Under the pieces are notes generated by a model. The model was given only the letters and a program-made list of their open reading frames with translations. It had not been told where the DNA came from and did not search any database. Position numbers and translations under genes: made by a program. A stretch of DNA of 64,000 bases from an uncultured Lachnospiraceae bacterium (GTDB taxonomy: Bacteria; Bacillota; Clostridia; Lachnospirales; Lachnospiraceae), in contig CALWLT010000007.1 in the NCBI GenBank assembly GCA_944381615.1, positions 1-64,000 on the forward strand, written 5' to 3'. Positions 41,279-49,622 of the stretch are shown here, one piece after another. Each line of letters begins with the position of its first letter. Position 1 is the first letter of the stretch.

Positions 41279-42505
41279 TCAGCCGATCCCAAAGGAAAAA
41301 AACGCCGGCACGGACACCACGGTCATGACGATCAGCAGCAGCAGAAACAGCGGTAAGAGAAGGCGGGTCGACGCCTCTTCTCCCTGTCTGCGTGCCCTTG
41401 CTTTCTTCTCCTCAAACGCCGCGCTCATCTCCTCCTCCAGCGCCGTCCGGATCCCCTCTGAACCGCGCTTAATATTCTGTTCCAGGATCCCGGCCAGTTT
41501 CCGGTATGCGCGCAGCCCGCACCGCTCCCCAAATTCCGCGTAGGCCTGAAGCTCCGGGACGCCGCGCTTCATCCGGTGATACGTCTCTTCCATCTCCCGG
41601 TATGCCTCCCGTTTCCCCGCCGGATCCTTCTGCACATCCAGGACAATCCGCTCCCAGGCTCTGCGAACCGGGAGCCCGGCCCCGGCAAATACGGTCAGAC
41701 TGGAAACGATCTCCGGATAATCGGCCATCATCTGCCGTTCCCGCTCCCGCTTTCGTTCTTCTTCCTTCTGCCGGTCCCAGAGCGGGATCAGAAACGCCGC
41801 AAACAGGCCGAAAAACGGAAAGAGCAGCCAGTCCCGGTTTCTGACGCCGCGGTAAGAAAGCGTTCTCCCCTCATATTCATCCGGAAGCGTCAGCCACTCG
41901 GACGTGCGCTGGCGCTCGTCCATCTCCTGCAGCAACGCCTGAAACGCCTGCGCCCGCTTTTCCTCCTCGCTTCGCAGAGGCGCCAGCACCGTGACCGGGT
42001 AATCAATCTCCTCCGCAAAATCTCCCGCCGTCAGCCGGGCCGTCAGCCCAGTCCGGATGCCCTGTTCCGGACACGTTTCATTCAAAACCTCCCCGTCCGG
42101 GCGGATCAGAGCCGGATCGCCGCTCTCCCACTCAATCAGAACCCCCGGCACCGAGGATGCCGAAATCAGCTTCAGATCGCTTCTGACCTCATTCAGCGAC
42201 CGGTTTTCTCCCAGCATAACCTGCGCCAGCTCCTCAGCAGCCCGCCCGAGCGCCGCCTCCGCTTCTCCTCTTTCGTATTCCTGCTCGCCCAGCGATACCG
42301 CCAGGCTCTGCTCCGCGCTTCCCAGCCCGCTTACCAGAATTTCCTCCGTCTGCTCCCCCTCTCCATACGGATTTCTCCTGAGACGGTTTTCTTTTAGCCC
42401 TCCGCTCCCGTTTGCCGCGAAGGCGGCGCCTGCCGCCGCAATCCCCAGGATCAGGCACAGAAGCTGTCTCTTATCCACCCGTTTCTTTCTTTTTTCCTCC
42501 CGCAT
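41279..42505 (-). CDS. TadC-like inner-membrane platform protein
   Basis: 408 residues. An N-terminal membrane anchor (about 15-30) and an extracytoplasmic domain (about 40-215) precede a membrane helix (225-245) and the type II secretion F domain (about 250-408): YPEIVSSLTVFAGAGLPVRRAWERI, the GERCGLRAYRKLAGILEQN helix and the two last helices (RLLLPLFLLLLIVMTVVSVP). The F domain binds the CpaF motor. The large N-terminal domain with an SSVPGVLIEWES-type segment is unusual for TadC and may face outward. It overlaps no neighbour; TadB lies 28 bp upstream. Confidence 0.75.
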   Translation of the reverse strand: MREEKRKKRVDKRQLLCLILGIAAAGAAFAANGSGGLKENRLRRNPYGEGEQTEEILVSGLGSAEQSLAVSLGEQEYERGEAEAALGRAAEELAQVMLGENRSLNEVRSDLKLISASSVPGVLIEWESGDPALIRPDGEVLNETCPEQGIRTGLTARLTAGDFAEEIDYPVTVLAPLRSEEEKRAQAFQALLQEMDERQRTSEWLTLPDEYEGRTLSYRGVRNRDWLLFPFFGLFAAFLIPLWDRQKEEERKRERERQMMADYPEIVSSLTVFAGAGLPVRRAWERIVLDVQKDPAGKREAYREMEETYHRMKRGVPELQAYAEFGERCGLRAYRKLAGILEQNIKRGSEGIRTALEEEMSAAFEEKKARARRQGEEASTRLLLPLFLLLLIVMTVVSVPAFFSFGIG

Positions 42506-42533
42506 TGCCAGCGCCTCCCCGCTCTGCTCTCCG

Positions 42534-43277
42534 CTACACTTCGATTTGCAGGATCCGGGACGCCAGCGCGCAGGATCCCAGATACAGTGCCAGACAGACG
42601 CTCATCACGATCCGCCCGGCGGCCGTTTCATACATCGGATCAAGATATCCCGGCGAAGAGATATCGAGATACAGAACAATCCCAAACGGCATCAGATTCA
42701 TAATCTTCTGCTCGAATTGTTTCTCCGCCGTCAGCATCTGGATCTCCCCGCGCACCTGCACCCGATCGCTGATAACCCGCGCCACATGGTTTACCACAGA
42801 AGCCAGCTCGCCCCGGCTCCGCTTGGAAACGGAAAAGATCACGGCAAAGCTCTCGATCTCTTCGATTCCGCTCCTTGCGGCAAACGAGAGCAGCAATTCC
42901 TCCGCCGTCCGGTTCATCCGAAGCTGCGCGGCGATATAAGAAAATTCCCGGGTTATCATCCCGTCCCTCCCATACTGCTGCTCCAGATCCGGCACGCTGG
43001 CCGCAAACGCATTCTCCACCGAATATCCGGCCGCCAGCGCCGAAGAAAGGATCAGGACCGCTTCCCGAAACTGCCCCCTCAGCCGTTCCCGCCTCTGTCC
43101 GGCCAGCCGTTTTCGCTGCAAAAACGGCCAGAAAAACCCGGCGGGAAGCATCAGAAAAAACGCGATCGCCGATCGGTAAAATACATACGCGGCCAGGCCG
43201 CAGGCCGCCGCTCCCTCCAGCAGATATCTCCCCCACTCCAGGAGTGAAAAGCGGTATTCCCGGTAATCACAAAGCAA
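42534..43277 (-). CDS. TadB-like inner-membrane platform protein
   Basis: 247 residues from a TTG at 43277, overlapping the cpaF end by 11 bp; an ATG at 43412 would overlap cpaF by 146 bp and encodes no family motif. One to two membrane helices (about 20-55) are followed by the T2SSF-like domain: LRGQFREAVLILSSALAAGYS, ENAFAASVPDLEQQYG and a last pair of helices near 190-245. TadB and TadC form the platform under the pilus. The start is the least certain of the cluster because no clear ribosome site precedes the TTG. Confidence 0.72.
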   Translation of the reverse strand: MLCDYREYRFSLLEWGRYLLEGAAACGLAAYVFYRSAIAFFLMLPAGFFWPFLQRKRLAGQRRERLRGQFREAVLILSSALAAGYSVENAFAASVPDLEQQYGRDGMITREFSYIAAQLRMNRTAEELLLSFAARSGIEEIESFAVIFSVSKRSRGELASVVNHVARVISDRVQVRGEIQMLTAEKQFEQKIMNLMPFGIVLYLDISSPGYLDPMYETAAGRIVMSVCLALYLGSCALASRILQIEV

Positions 43278-44538
43278 GTCCTTCTGCTTCCAGCTTCTGT
43301 CTCTGTTTGAGATCCCCCACCCGCTCCAGCGCTCCGTCCACCCGCTTTTCCTTTCCCTGACCCAGTTCGCGAAAACGGAAAATCGGAGAAAGGCAAATCT
43401 CTCCTTCCTCATACCCTGTTACCTCCGTTATCTCCAGCACCCTGCGCGTCCCGTCCCGAAGCCGGCCCACATGGATCAGCAGATCCAGCGCCGAGGCAAT
43501 CTGGCTGCGCACGGCCGGAAGCGGCAGTTTTGCCGCCATCAGAACCATCGTCTCCAGGCGGGACAGCATATCCTTCGCACTGTTCGCATGACCCGTCGAG
43601 AGAGAACCGTCATGTCCCGTATTCATGGCCTGCAGCATCTCCAGCGCCTCGCCGCCTCTCACTTCTCCCACTATGATCCGGTCCGGCCGCATCCGCAGGC
43701 TGGCCCGGATCAGATCGCGCATGGAAATCTCCTGCGCGCCGTCCCGGTTGGCCGCCCGCGTCTCCAGCCTTACCAGATTGGGGATATGCCGGATCTGCAG
43801 CTCCGCCGAATCCTCGATGGTAATCACCCGCTGCCGCTGCGGAATAAACGCAGAGAGCGCATTGAGGAACGTCGTCTTCCCGGAGCCGGTTCCGCCGCTG
43901 ATAAAAATATTGTATCCCGCCGTTACCACCGTCTTCAGGAACCCGGCCGCCTCACGGCTGACGCTCTGCAGGCGGATCAGGCGCTCCATCGTGATCGGCT
44001 CCGGAAACTTGCGGATTGTCAGAACCGGACCGTTTAACGCCACCGGCGCCAGCACGACATGCACCCGGGAACCGTCCTCCAGACGCGCGTCGGCGATCGG
44101 GGACGCCAGATTGACCGTGCGGTTGACCCGGCTGACAATCTGCTGAATCAGATCCTCTAACTGTTCCGTCGTATCAAACTGCCGCCGAATCTGCGAAATG
44201 CTTCCGTTCTTCTCCACAAAAATGCGTTCGCGCCCATTGACCATGATCTCCGTGATCGACGGATCCTCCACCAGATCCTGCAAGATATCCAGGCGGCAGA
44301 AGGAATCAAACAGTTCCTTTTTGAGTCTCAGCCGCTCCCGCAGCGGAAGATATTCCCTCTCTCCCTGAGCCATGACCGCCTCGTCAATCATCTCCTGCAG
44401 CTCCCCGTCGTCCACCTGCATCCGCCCTTCCAGGCGTTCCATCAGGCCGGCCCGCAGAAGCCGCTTCTGCTCCATTCTGCGCTCCGAATCCGGCTCCTCT
44501 CCTCTTTTCTCCCGCGCCTTCTCTTCCAGCTCCGCCAT
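43267..44538 (-). CDS. CpaF/TadA-family pilus assembly ATPase
   Basis: 423 residues. An N-terminal helical domain is followed by the PilT/VirB11-type motor: ITEIMVNGRERIFVEKNG, the Walker A ISGGTGSGKTTFLNALSAF (near residue 205-220), the Asp box ITIEDSAELQI, RMRPDRIIVGEVRGGEALEM and the His box GHDGSLSTGHANSAKD. It powers pilus extension. The C-terminus ends in a Lys/Glu-rich tail overlapping the TadB start. A 378-bp repeat-filled gap separates its start from the TadZ-like gene upstream. Confidence 0.92.
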   Translation of the reverse strand: MAELEEKAREKRGEEPDSERRMEQKRLLRAGLMERLEGRMQVDDGELQEMIDEAVMAQGEREYLPLRERLRLKKELFDSFCRLDILQDLVEDPSITEIMVNGRERIFVEKNGSISQIRRQFDTTEQLEDLIQQIVSRVNRTVNLASPIADARLEDGSRVHVVLAPVALNGPVLTIRKFPEPITMERLIRLQSVSREAAGFLKTVVTAGYNIFISGGTGSGKTTFLNALSAFIPQRQRVITIEDSAELQIRHIPNLVRLETRAANRDGAQEISMRDLIRASLRMRPDRIIVGEVRGGEALEMLQAMNTGHDGSLSTGHANSAKDMLSRLETMVLMAAKLPLPAVRSQIASALDLLIHVGRLRDGTRRVLEITEVTGYEEGEICLSPIFRFRELGQGKEKRVDGALERVGDLKQRQKLEAEGLAL

Positions 44539-44574
44539 CTGCTATCCCGCCTTTCTTCCATTCCCGCCCGCTTA

Positions 44575-44880
44575 CCCTCTCCTCCCAATCTCCGCCCTCT
44601 CTCGGCCGCAGTCCCTCTCTTCGCCCCGGCTCTCCCCCGCTTCGCGCAGCCTCTCGCATCCGCGGCCTCTGCTCTCCGCTCTCTTCCCCCGTTTCGCGCG
44701 CTCTTTTACCGCCGCAGCCCTTCTCTCCGCCCCCCTGACCTCCCCCGCTTCGCGCAACCTCTCGCATCCGCGGTCTCTGCCCTCCGCTCTCTTCTCCCAT
44801 TTCGCGCGCTCTTCCACAGCCTCCCTCTCCTCCCCCGCTTCGCGCGGTCTCTCGCATCCGCGTTCTCTGCTCCCTTCCCG
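44575..44880 (-). repeat. large imperfect tandem repeat between tadZ-like and cpaF
   Basis: The block starting TCCCCCGCTTCGCGC and continuing CTCTCGCATCCGCGGYCTCTG recurs at 44633, 44741 and 44831, periods 108 and 90 bp. Both periods are multiples of three, so two minus-strand frames stay open: 67 residues from an ATG at 44909, 8 bases after the TadZ-like stop, and 81 residues from a GTG at 44817, both Arg/Glu/Gly-rich. Neither resembles a known protein. I cannot tell a small repetitive gene from a non-coding spacer. Confidence 0.65.
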
Positions 44881-44916
44881 TCCCCCGCTTCCCCGCCCCT
44901 CTGCGCCATCTTTCTC

Positions 44917-45933
44917 TTATCCGCCCCGCCCCGTATCCTGCCCCTGCAAAAGCTGCCGGACGTAATCCCCCATCTCGCTCCACAGAAGCCGATCCGGGTA
45001 ACCGCAGCCGTCCGTCTCCCACATACAGGACGGCCGCGGCAGCCTAAGCCGCCGGATCCGCGCCCGCAGTCCGCTGTTTCCCGTCTGATCCAGATATTCC
45101 TCAAAAGCCTGAACCTTGGCAAGCGAAAGCCGGTCTTCCTCGACGGGCATATAGATAATCTGGCAGAGATCCAGCTCCTGCAGCAGATCGCCGCTGAAAG
45201 GCCCCGCGTCTACCACAATGGTCTCATACCCGCTGTCCCGCGAGACGGCCCGCAGAAGCTCCGATCCCGTCGGTTCGCCGTCCCACTCCAGATCTTCCGG
45301 ATAACGCGCGGGCGGAACATAATCCAGTCCCCCCATCGTATGAATCACGCTGTCCAAGCGCAGCCGGTTATACGTCCCCTGACGGCAGAAATACAGAAGA
45401 TCCGAGAGGCCCGTCCGGTAATCCTCGCCGGTCAGCGCCGGTAACCCGGAACAGGGCTCAAACGTCAGATAGAGCGTGCGCCCTTCCCGGGCCAGGAGCG
45501 CGCCCAGCGTGATCGCAAACGACGTCTTCCCGCAGCGCCCCAGCGGCGAAAAGACACCGATCAGCCGGGACGAAACCCCTCTAAAGCTTCCGGAACATTC
45601 CTCCGTCTCGCTGTAACAGGCCAGCACTTCCCGCATCAGCCCGTCGCTGGACTGATATTTATAAACGCCCGGGTACAGGCTCTGCGCCTTTTCCGGCCCG
45701 CCCCCTTCCAGCGTGACGACCTTCTTCGCCCCGATCAGCCCGATCTCCTCCAGCCCGACCTCCTCGCTGATCAGCAGCAGGCTGACCGGATGCGATGCGG
45801 CAAATTCCCGCAGCTTTTCCAGCGAAGAAAACGCCACCGCCTCAAACGGCGTCCGCTCCTTCCGGCCGATTACCTCCGCCAGCCGCGCCGCGTACAGCGG
45901 ATCCACGTCATAAACCGCCATAATCTGTTTCAT
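44917..45933 (-). CDS. TadZ/CpaE-like ATPase of the Tad locus
   Basis: 338 residues; the ATG overlaps the upstream peptidase stop as ATGA, with GGAGGAG before it. The N-terminal 120 residues form a receiver-like alpha/beta domain (MKQIMAVYDVDPLYAARLAEV) without an obvious phosphorylation set. The C-terminal P-loop domain has a deviant Walker A (VFSPLGRCGKTSFAITLGA) and TIVVDAGPF, as in MinD/ParA-like TadZ/CpaE proteins that position the pilus at the cell pole. It lies ahead of cpaF, as in other Tad loci. Confidence 0.82.
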   Translation of the reverse strand: MKQIMAVYDVDPLYAARLAEVIGRKERTPFEAVAFSSLEKLREFAASHPVSLLLISEEVGLEEIGLIGAKKVVTLEGGGPEKAQSLYPGVYKYQSSDGLMREVLACYSETEECSGSFRGVSSRLIGVFSPLGRCGKTSFAITLGALLAREGRTLYLTFEPCSGLPALTGEDYRTGLSDLLYFCRQGTYNRLRLDSVIHTMGGLDYVPPARYPEDLEWDGEPTGSELLRAVSRDSGYETIVVDAGPFSGDLLQELDLCQIIYMPVEEDRLSLAKVQAFEEYLDQTGNSGLRARIRRLRLPRPSCMWETDGCGYPDRLLWSEMGDYVRQLLQGQDTGRGG

Positions 45934-46472
45934 ATCGCTCCTCCTTTCGCCATCCAGAGGCAGAATCCCAGAAACAGGAACGGGACCATGCAGAACGCCG
46001 GTTCCGCCCCGTCCCGGGCAGGCACGTAATACGCCGGGATTCCCTCTGCGCCGGGAAGGCGTTTCAGATAATTAAAAAAATAGGTAACCCGCTTTTTGAA
46101 CAGGCGCTTTCGCGCCATCCGGAAAAAAGACCACAGAGCCGAAGCTCCCAGACCGCAGAGCACGGCGCCAAGCCCGGGAAGAACCCCCGCCGCCCCGCAG
46201 AGCAGCGACACCGTCTTGATATCGCCCGCGCCGAACATGCGAAAAAGATAAAACGGAAAGAAAAGAAGCAGACAGAGAAGCGCTCCGGCCGCGTACGCGC
46301 CCAGGCGCGTCAGCGGCCCTTCCGCCCCCGCCGTCCAGGGCGGCCACAGCGCCTCCAGGCCCAGGATCCCCGCCCAGCAAAGCTGCCAGCGGTTGGGAAT
46401 CCGCCCCGTACGCCAGTCCCAGATCGAAGAACCGCCCAGATAAAGCAAAAGCAGCGTCTCCTTCAAACACAT
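45930..46472 (-). CDS. A24-type prepilin peptidase
   Basis: 180 residues from the ATG at 46472 (GGGAGG very close to the ATG; a TTG eight codons later with AAGGAG is an alternative start). About five to six membrane helices. The catalytic aspartates are in SSIWDWRTGRIPN and MFGAGDIKTVSLL, an exact GxGD. It cuts prepilin leaders after Gly. It is the first gene of the Tad operon and follows the long leader from the promoter at 46717-46745. The 3' end overlaps the TadZ-like gene by 4 bp. Confidence 0.85.
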   Translation of the reverse strand: MCLKETLLLLYLGGSSIWDWRTGRIPNRWQLCWAGILGLEALWPPWTAGAEGPLTRLGAYAAGALLCLLLFFPFYLFRMFGAGDIKTVSLLCGAAGVLPGLGAVLCGLGASALWSFFRMARKRLFKKRVTYFFNYLKRLPGAEGIPAYYVPARDGAEPAFCMVPFLFLGFCLWMAKGGAI

Positions 46473-46508
46473 CGCCTCCCGCCGGTTCCGTACAGCTCCC
46501 TCCAATGG

Positions 46509-46555
46509 AAAAAAAACTGCAGAACCGCCCAAAAAGCACTGTTTCGGCCATGCAG
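46509..46555 (-). terminator. terminator-like hairpin in the Tad operon leader
   Basis: On the minus strand CTGCA...GCCG pairs with CGGT...TGCAG around a three-by-three internal loop, then eight T follow (46509-46516). It lies 36 bases before the first gene. An alternative GCAC/GTGC pairing upstream shares sequence with it, so an attenuation switch is possible. Confidence 0.5.
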
Positions 46556-46716
46556 AATCTGTGCCGTACGCAAAATAAAACGTCTCTTTTTTCTCTGTAA
46601 AAAATGGAATCCCCGGAATATAAACGACCGTTCCATATGATAAAAGAAATATCCTGAGATCCGGCGGAAGAACCCGCCCGGAGAATCTCATCCCCTTCTT
46701 TTCAGAAGGTTCTTCT

Positions 46717-46745
46717 ATTATGAACAATTTTTTCGGAAAAGTCAA
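46717..46745 (-). promoter_or_regulatory. promoter of the Tad/Flp operon
   Basis: On the minus strand TTGACT (46740-46745), 17 bases, CATAAT (46717-46722). The transcript would start near 46710 and carry a leader of about 238 bases before the first gene. I looked for c-di-GMP riboswitch signatures in the leader and saw none. Confidence 0.65.
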
Positions 46746-46824
46746 CTCTGAATTTCAAAAAAAACCACCAAAAACAGGCGGCAAATTTTATCTATTAATA
46801 CCCGTCCTCCGCGCGGCCTCCTCG

Positions 46825-46853
46825 TTGACGCTCTCCGGCAAACATGGTAAAAT
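46825..46853 (+). promoter_or_regulatory. promoter of the arsR-like gene
   Basis: TTGACG (46825-46830), 17 bases, TAAAAT (46848-46853). The start site falls in the palindrome that follows at 46858-46879. Confidence 0.65.
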
Positions 46854-46857
46854 AAAA

Positions 46858-46879
46858 TTGGTTTAAATTTTTAAACCAA
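46858..46879 (+). promoter_or_regulatory. palindromic operator of the arsR-like gene
   Basis: TTGGTTTAAA and TTTAAACCAA face each other with two bases between, a perfect 10-bp inverted repeat. It sits at the expected transcription start, just before the GGAGGG ribosome site, so a bound dimer would block the promoter. Self-repression is the simplest reading. Confidence 0.65.
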
Positions 46880-46894
46880 AGGAGGGATGATTCC

Positions 46895-47266
46895 GTGCCA
46901 GGATCCGATGTTTCCGGGCTGAAAAGCCTTTTTTACCAGTGCATGCCCCTGTTCATCGCCCTGGGCGATGAAAAAAGGCTGACCATCATTGAAGCGCTGA
47001 CGGACGATGCCCGCCGCCGCGGCGATCTGTCCGGCGAAAACCTTCGCCGCCACGGCATGAATGTGAGCGAGATTACCAGAAAGACAAGCCTTTCCCGCCC
47101 TGCCGTCTCCCACCATCTGAAGATTTTAAAGACGGCCGGCCTGATTTCCTCCCGCCAGGAAGGAACCTGCAACTATTACTATCTTTCCATCGAGGAGGGG
47201 ACGAAGCGGCTGATGCTTCTGGGAAACGAGCTGCAGGATCTCCTGCACTTTGACACAGAAGCATAA
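46895..47266 (+). CDS. ArsR-like winged-helix regulator
   Basis: 123 residues from a GTG with GGAGGG 8 bases upstream. The ArsR fold is plain: FIALGDEKRLTIIEALTDDA, then VSEITRKTSLSRPAVSHHLK as recognition helix and the wing AGLISSRQEGTCNYYYLS. The metal-binding ELCVCDL motif of metal-sensing ArsR proteins is absent, so the signal is something else. It likely binds the palindrome at 46858-46879. Its neighbours are the divergent Tad operon and, downstream, DUF2508 and glgB. Confidence 0.85.
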   Translation: MPGSDVSGLKSLFYQCMPLFIALGDEKRLTIIEALTDDARRRGDLSGENLRRHGMNVSEITRKTSLSRPAVSHHLKILKTAGLISSRQEGTCNYYYLSIEEGTKRLMLLGNELQDLLHFDTEA

Positions 47267-47357
47267 TTTTCCCATTTCTGTATATACTGAAGCCTGAAAA
47301 CGCGGGCCGTACGCCGGCCCGTTCCCGCAGGATTTCAGAATTACAGGAGTGATGTGT

Positions 47358-47600
47358 ATGAGACGACGAACCCCGGCGGACTTTGTCCGTTTCGGCCGCA
47401 GAAGCAACGCGCGGGAAACCGCAGATCCGGAGCTTCTCAGAGAACTGAACCAGGCCATCGGGACCATCGACAGCGCGCTCAACCATTTCGAGCACGTCGT
47501 GGACCCGACTCTGATCGACTGCTATATCTACGAGCTGAAGGCCGCGCAGCTCCGCTATCAGTTTCTTCTGCGCCGCATCAAAAACGAAGAGCTTTTATAA
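47358..47600 (+). CDS. DUF2508-like small protein
   Basis: 80 residues from the ATG at 47358, which has AGGAG 8 bases upstream; earlier GTG and ATG codons are too close to that site. Highly charged helical protein (LLRELNQAIGTIDSALNHFE; DCYIYELKAAQLRYQFLLRR). It fits the DUF2508/YaaL family, found near recombination genes in Bacilli; the function is not known. It lies 90 bp after the arsR-like gene and 56 bp before glgB. Confidence 0.65.
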   Translation: MRRRTPADFVRFGRRSNARETADPELLRELNQAIGTIDSALNHFEHVVDPTLIDCYIYELKAAQLRYQFLLRRIKNEELL

Positions 47601-47605
47601 ATCAC

Positions 47606-47639
47606 TGCGCCGCGATCTCTCCTTCGGAGACGCGGCGCA
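47606..47639 (+). other. stable hairpin before glgB
   Basis: TGCGCCGCG and CGCGGCGCA enclose an inner TCTCC/GGAGA stem. The AAAAAGGAG ribosome site of glgB begins directly after the stem. There is no T-run, so it is more likely to protect or expose the ribosome site than to terminate transcription. Confidence 0.6.
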
Positions 47640-47656
47640 AAAAGGAGCTGAAAATC

Positions 47657-49621
47657 ATGAAGAAAAGCAAACCGACACCGCATGGAACCGAAAACCAGAC
47701 GGCCGCCAGAAGAAAAGGCCGCGCCGGCCGCAAAAGCCCCGGCGTTCTGGGCGAGCTGGACCGCTACCTCTTCGGCGAAGGACGCCACTACCAGATCTAT
47801 CAGAAGCTCGGCGCCCATCCTCTTACATACCGCGGCCAGTCCGGCTACTATTTTGCCGTCTGGGCGCCCCACGCGGCCGCCGTCAGCCTGGTCGGCGACT
47901 TTAACAGCTGGAATCCGGACGCCTCTCCCATGACGCCCGTCGAAGACAGCGGCATCTATGAGATTTTCGTCCCCGGACTCTCCGAGCGCCAGCTCTATAA
48001 ATTCGCCATCCGCACGCAGAGCGGCGATCTGCTCTACAAGGCGGATCCCTACGCATTTGCCGCCGAATACCGCCCGGGCACGGCTTCTGTTACCGCCGAT
48101 CTGAGCGGTTTTAAATGGACGGACTCTGCCTGGATGGAAAAGCGCGCCGCAAAAAAACCGGAGGAAGAACCGCTTGCCATCTATGAGGTGCACCTCGGAT
48201 CCTGGAAAAAGAAAAACCGCCGCGAGCGCGACGGCTATTATACCTACATGGAAGCCGCCCACGAGCTGGCCGACTACGTAACGCAGATGGGCTATACCCA
48301 CGTCGAACTGATGGGCATCGCCGAACACCCCTTCGACGGCTCCTGGGGCTACCAGGTAACCGGTTACTTCGCGCCCACCTCCCGCTACGGCACGCCGAAG
48401 GAATTCATGTATTTCGTCAATTACATGCACAAAAAAGGCATCGGCGTCATCCTCGACTGGGTGCCGGCCCATTTCCCCAGAGACGCCCACGGCCTGGCTG
48501 AATTTGACGGCCAGCCGCTTTACGAATACGCCGATCCCCGCAAGGGCGAACATCCCGACTGGGGCACCAAGGTGTTCGACTACGGCAAAAACGAAGTCTC
48601 CAACTTCCTGATCGCCAACGCCCTCTACTGGCTCGACGAGTACCATGTGGACGGGTTGCGCGTAGACGCCGTCGCCTCCATGCTCTATCTCGACTACGGA
48701 CGCCGCGACGGACAGTGGGTACCAAACAAATATGGAGACAATAAAAACCTGGAAGCCATCGAATTTTTCAAGCATTTAAACAGCGTCATCGCCGGGCGCC
48801 GCGACGGCTCCGTCATCATCGCGGAGGAATCGACGGCGTGGCCGAACGTAACAAAAAAGCCGGAGGACGGCGGCCTCGGCTTTACGTTCAAATGGAATAT
48901 GGGCTGGATGCACGACTTCCTCGAATACATGAAGCTGGATCCGTATTTCCGCAAATACAACCACAACCGCATGACCTTCGGCATTACCTACTGCACCAGC
49001 GAAAATTTCATCCTCGTCCTCTCGCACGATGAGGTTGTGCACCTGAAATGCTCCATGATCAACAAAATGCCCGGGATCTACGAGGACAAGTTTGCCAACC
49101 TCAAGGTCGGCTACACCTTCATGCTGGGGCATCCCGGCAAAAAGCTGCTCTTCATGGGACAGGACTTCGGCCAGTTCCACGAATGGGACGAGAAAGTTTC
49201 TCTGGACTGGTACCTGCTCGACGAACCGCTTCACGCCGATCTGCAGGCCTATGTCCGCGGCCTTTTAAAGCTGTACCGCAAATACCCGGCCCTCTTTAGG
49301 CTCGATCAGGACTACCGGGGCTTTGAGTGGATCAACGCCGACGACGGCGACCGCAGCATCTTCAGCTTTATCCGCCGCGATGAAACGCAGAAGAAAAATC
49401 TTCTGTTCGTCTGCAATTTTACCCCCATGGCCCGCCCAGACTACCGGGTCGGCGTGCCAAAACGCGGCGGCTTTACGCTGGTTCTCGATCAGGAACACGG
49501 CTATTATGAGCGGGGCGAACAGGCCCCCGTCTTCCGCTCGGTAAAAAGCGAGTGCGACGGGCGCCCCTGGTCCTTTGCCTACCCGCTCGCCCCCTACGGC
49601 GCCGCCGTATTCCGCTTCTGA
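47657..49621 (+). CDS. glgB: 1,4-alpha-glucan branching enzyme
   Basis: 654 residues from the ATG at 47657 (AAAGGAG upstream). It makes alpha-1,6 branches in glycogen. A short basic N-terminus is followed by the CBM48 domain (YYFAVWAPHAAAVSLVGDFN), the GH13 barrel with VDGLRVDAVASMLYLDY (nucleophile Asp), IIAEESTAWPNVT (acid/base Glu) and LVLSHDEVVHLK (third Asp), and the C-terminal beta domain. The length is normal. No other glycogen gene is in the window; the gene is alone or the tail of a small unit starting at the arsR-like gene. It converges with rsmI, stop to stop with one base between. Confidence 0.95.
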   Translation: MKKSKPTPHGTENQTAARRKGRAGRKSPGVLGELDRYLFGEGRHYQIYQKLGAHPLTYRGQSGYYFAVWAPHAAAVSLVGDFNSWNPDASPMTPVEDSGIYEIFVPGLSERQLYKFAIRTQSGDLLYKADPYAFAAEYRPGTASVTADLSGFKWTDSAWMEKRAAKKPEEEPLAIYEVHLGSWKKKNRRERDGYYTYMEAAHELADYVTQMGYTHVELMGIAEHPFDGSWGYQVTGYFAPTSRYGTPKEFMYFVNYMHKKGIGVILDWVPAHFPRDAHGLAEFDGQPLYEYADPRKGEHPDWGTKVFDYGKNEVSNFLIANALYWLDEYHVDGLRVDAVASMLYLDYGRRDGQWVPNKYGDNKNLEAIEFFKHLNSVIAGRRDGSVIIAEESTAWPNVTKKPEDGGLGFTFKWNMGWMHDFLEYMKLDPYFRKYNHNRMTFGITYCTSENFILVLSHDEVVHLKCSMINKMPGIYEDKFANLKVGYTFMLGHPGKKLLFMGQDFGQFHEWDEKVSLDWYLLDEPLHADLQAYVRGLLKLYRKYPALFRLDQDYRGFEWINADDGDRSIFSFIRRDETQKKNLLFVCNFTPMARPDYRVGVPKRGGFTLVLDQEHGYYERGEQAPVFRSVKSECDGRPWSFAYPLAPYGAAVFRF

Positions 49622-49622
49622 T

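Noticed and set aside
44384..45022. 212-codon minus-strand frame across the repeat block
   Set aside because: It overlaps both the TadZ-like and cpaF genes deeply; only shorter frames inside the gap remain possible.
46473..46710. c-di-GMP riboswitch in the pilus operon leader
   Set aside because: The conserved tetraloop and receptor sequences of class I and class II are not visible; only a generic leader hairpin remains.
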